Shown in pieces: positions 31,687 through 31,733 of a stretch of DNA of 31,733 bases (position 1 is the first letter of the stretch; every line of letters begins with the position of its first letter). Made by a program: the position numbers and the translations under genes. The stretch is from CALIBK01 sp037444165 (lineage in GTDB: Bacteria > Desulfobacterota > BSN033 > UBA1163), in NCBI GenBank assembly GCA_037444165.1, contig JBBIMX010000030.1, forward strand, positions 1-31,733. Reading direction: 5' to 3'. A model generated the notes under the pieces. The model saw only the letters and a program-made list of their open reading frames with translations. It was not told where the DNA came from and did no database searches.

Positions 31687-31733
31687 TATTTCACCTCAAA
31701 CAATTCACACGGCTTTATCTTGAATTGTAACTT
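31686..31733 (-). CDS. C-terminal end of an unidentified gene running off the window
   Basis: On the minus strand the frame KLQFKIKPCELFEVK ends in TAA at 31686-31688, overlapping the methyltransferase ATG by one base (TAATG). It is open to the window edge. The overlap suggests translational coupling, so this gene is probably the partner of the methyltransferase, for example another subunit or restriction component. Fifteen residues are too few to identify it. Confidence 0.4.
   Translation of the reverse strand, partial: KLQFKIKPCELFEVK

Overview
The window (31.7 kb, GC in the mid-forties by eye) looks like the chromosome of an anaerobic Gram-negative bacterium, most likely of the Desulfobacterota (former Deltaproteobacteria) or a nearby lineage. 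This rests on the gene order rpsB-tsf-pyrH-frr-uppS-cdsA-dxr-rseP-tsaB, on ilvB-ilvN-psd-pssA, on a ferredoxin-fused EtfA, on an LUD/CCG iron-sulfur fusion and on periplasmic parvulins. It is an inference from gene content, not a phylogenetic placement.

Left part, minus strand (287-14698). A four-gene acyl-CoA module (thiolase, enoyl-CoA hydratase, etfB, etfA) runs from a recognisable promoter at 4463-4491. Upstream of it, a tight minus-strand run holds an LUD/4Fe-4S/CCG fusion, a geranylgeranyl-reductase-like flavoprotein, a DUF2062 membrane protein, mfd and three consecutive parvulin-type peptidyl-prolyl isomerases. Divergent from this run is rimO (14832-16169), with a dyad symmetry in the shared intergenic space.

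Middle and right, plus strand (16612-28751). A housekeeping superoperon covers translation (rpsB, tsf, frr), UMP kinase, a 55-residue ferredoxin, and envelope/isoprenoid genes (uppS, cdsA, dxr, rseP), ending with tsaB. After a miniature-transposon insertion come a YdcH-like small protein, acetolactate synthase (ilvB, ilvN), phosphatidylserine decarboxylase and synthase, then tRNA-Asn. CdsA, PssA and Psd together form the CDP-diacylglycerol to phosphatidylethanolamine route.

The accessory DNA is the most interesting part. (1) Immediately after tRNA-Asn lies a small GIY-YIG nuclease gene whose last codons and stop codon are the anticodon arm of a second, broken tRNA-Asn 3' half. That half is interrupted by two different 17-nt perfect hairpins. 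(2) A 235-bp miniature element with GTAA...TTAC inverted ends is flanked by a perfect 8-bp target duplication (29345-29595). A near-identical copy lies inverted upstream of rpsB, and two isolated ends lie elsewhere. (3) A second, 224-bp element with two nested perfect inverted repeats has inserted at the end of tsaB and supplies its last codons. (4) The right edge is AT-rich, with an HTH pseudogene and a DNA-methyltransferase-like gene translationally coupled to a gene that runs off the window.
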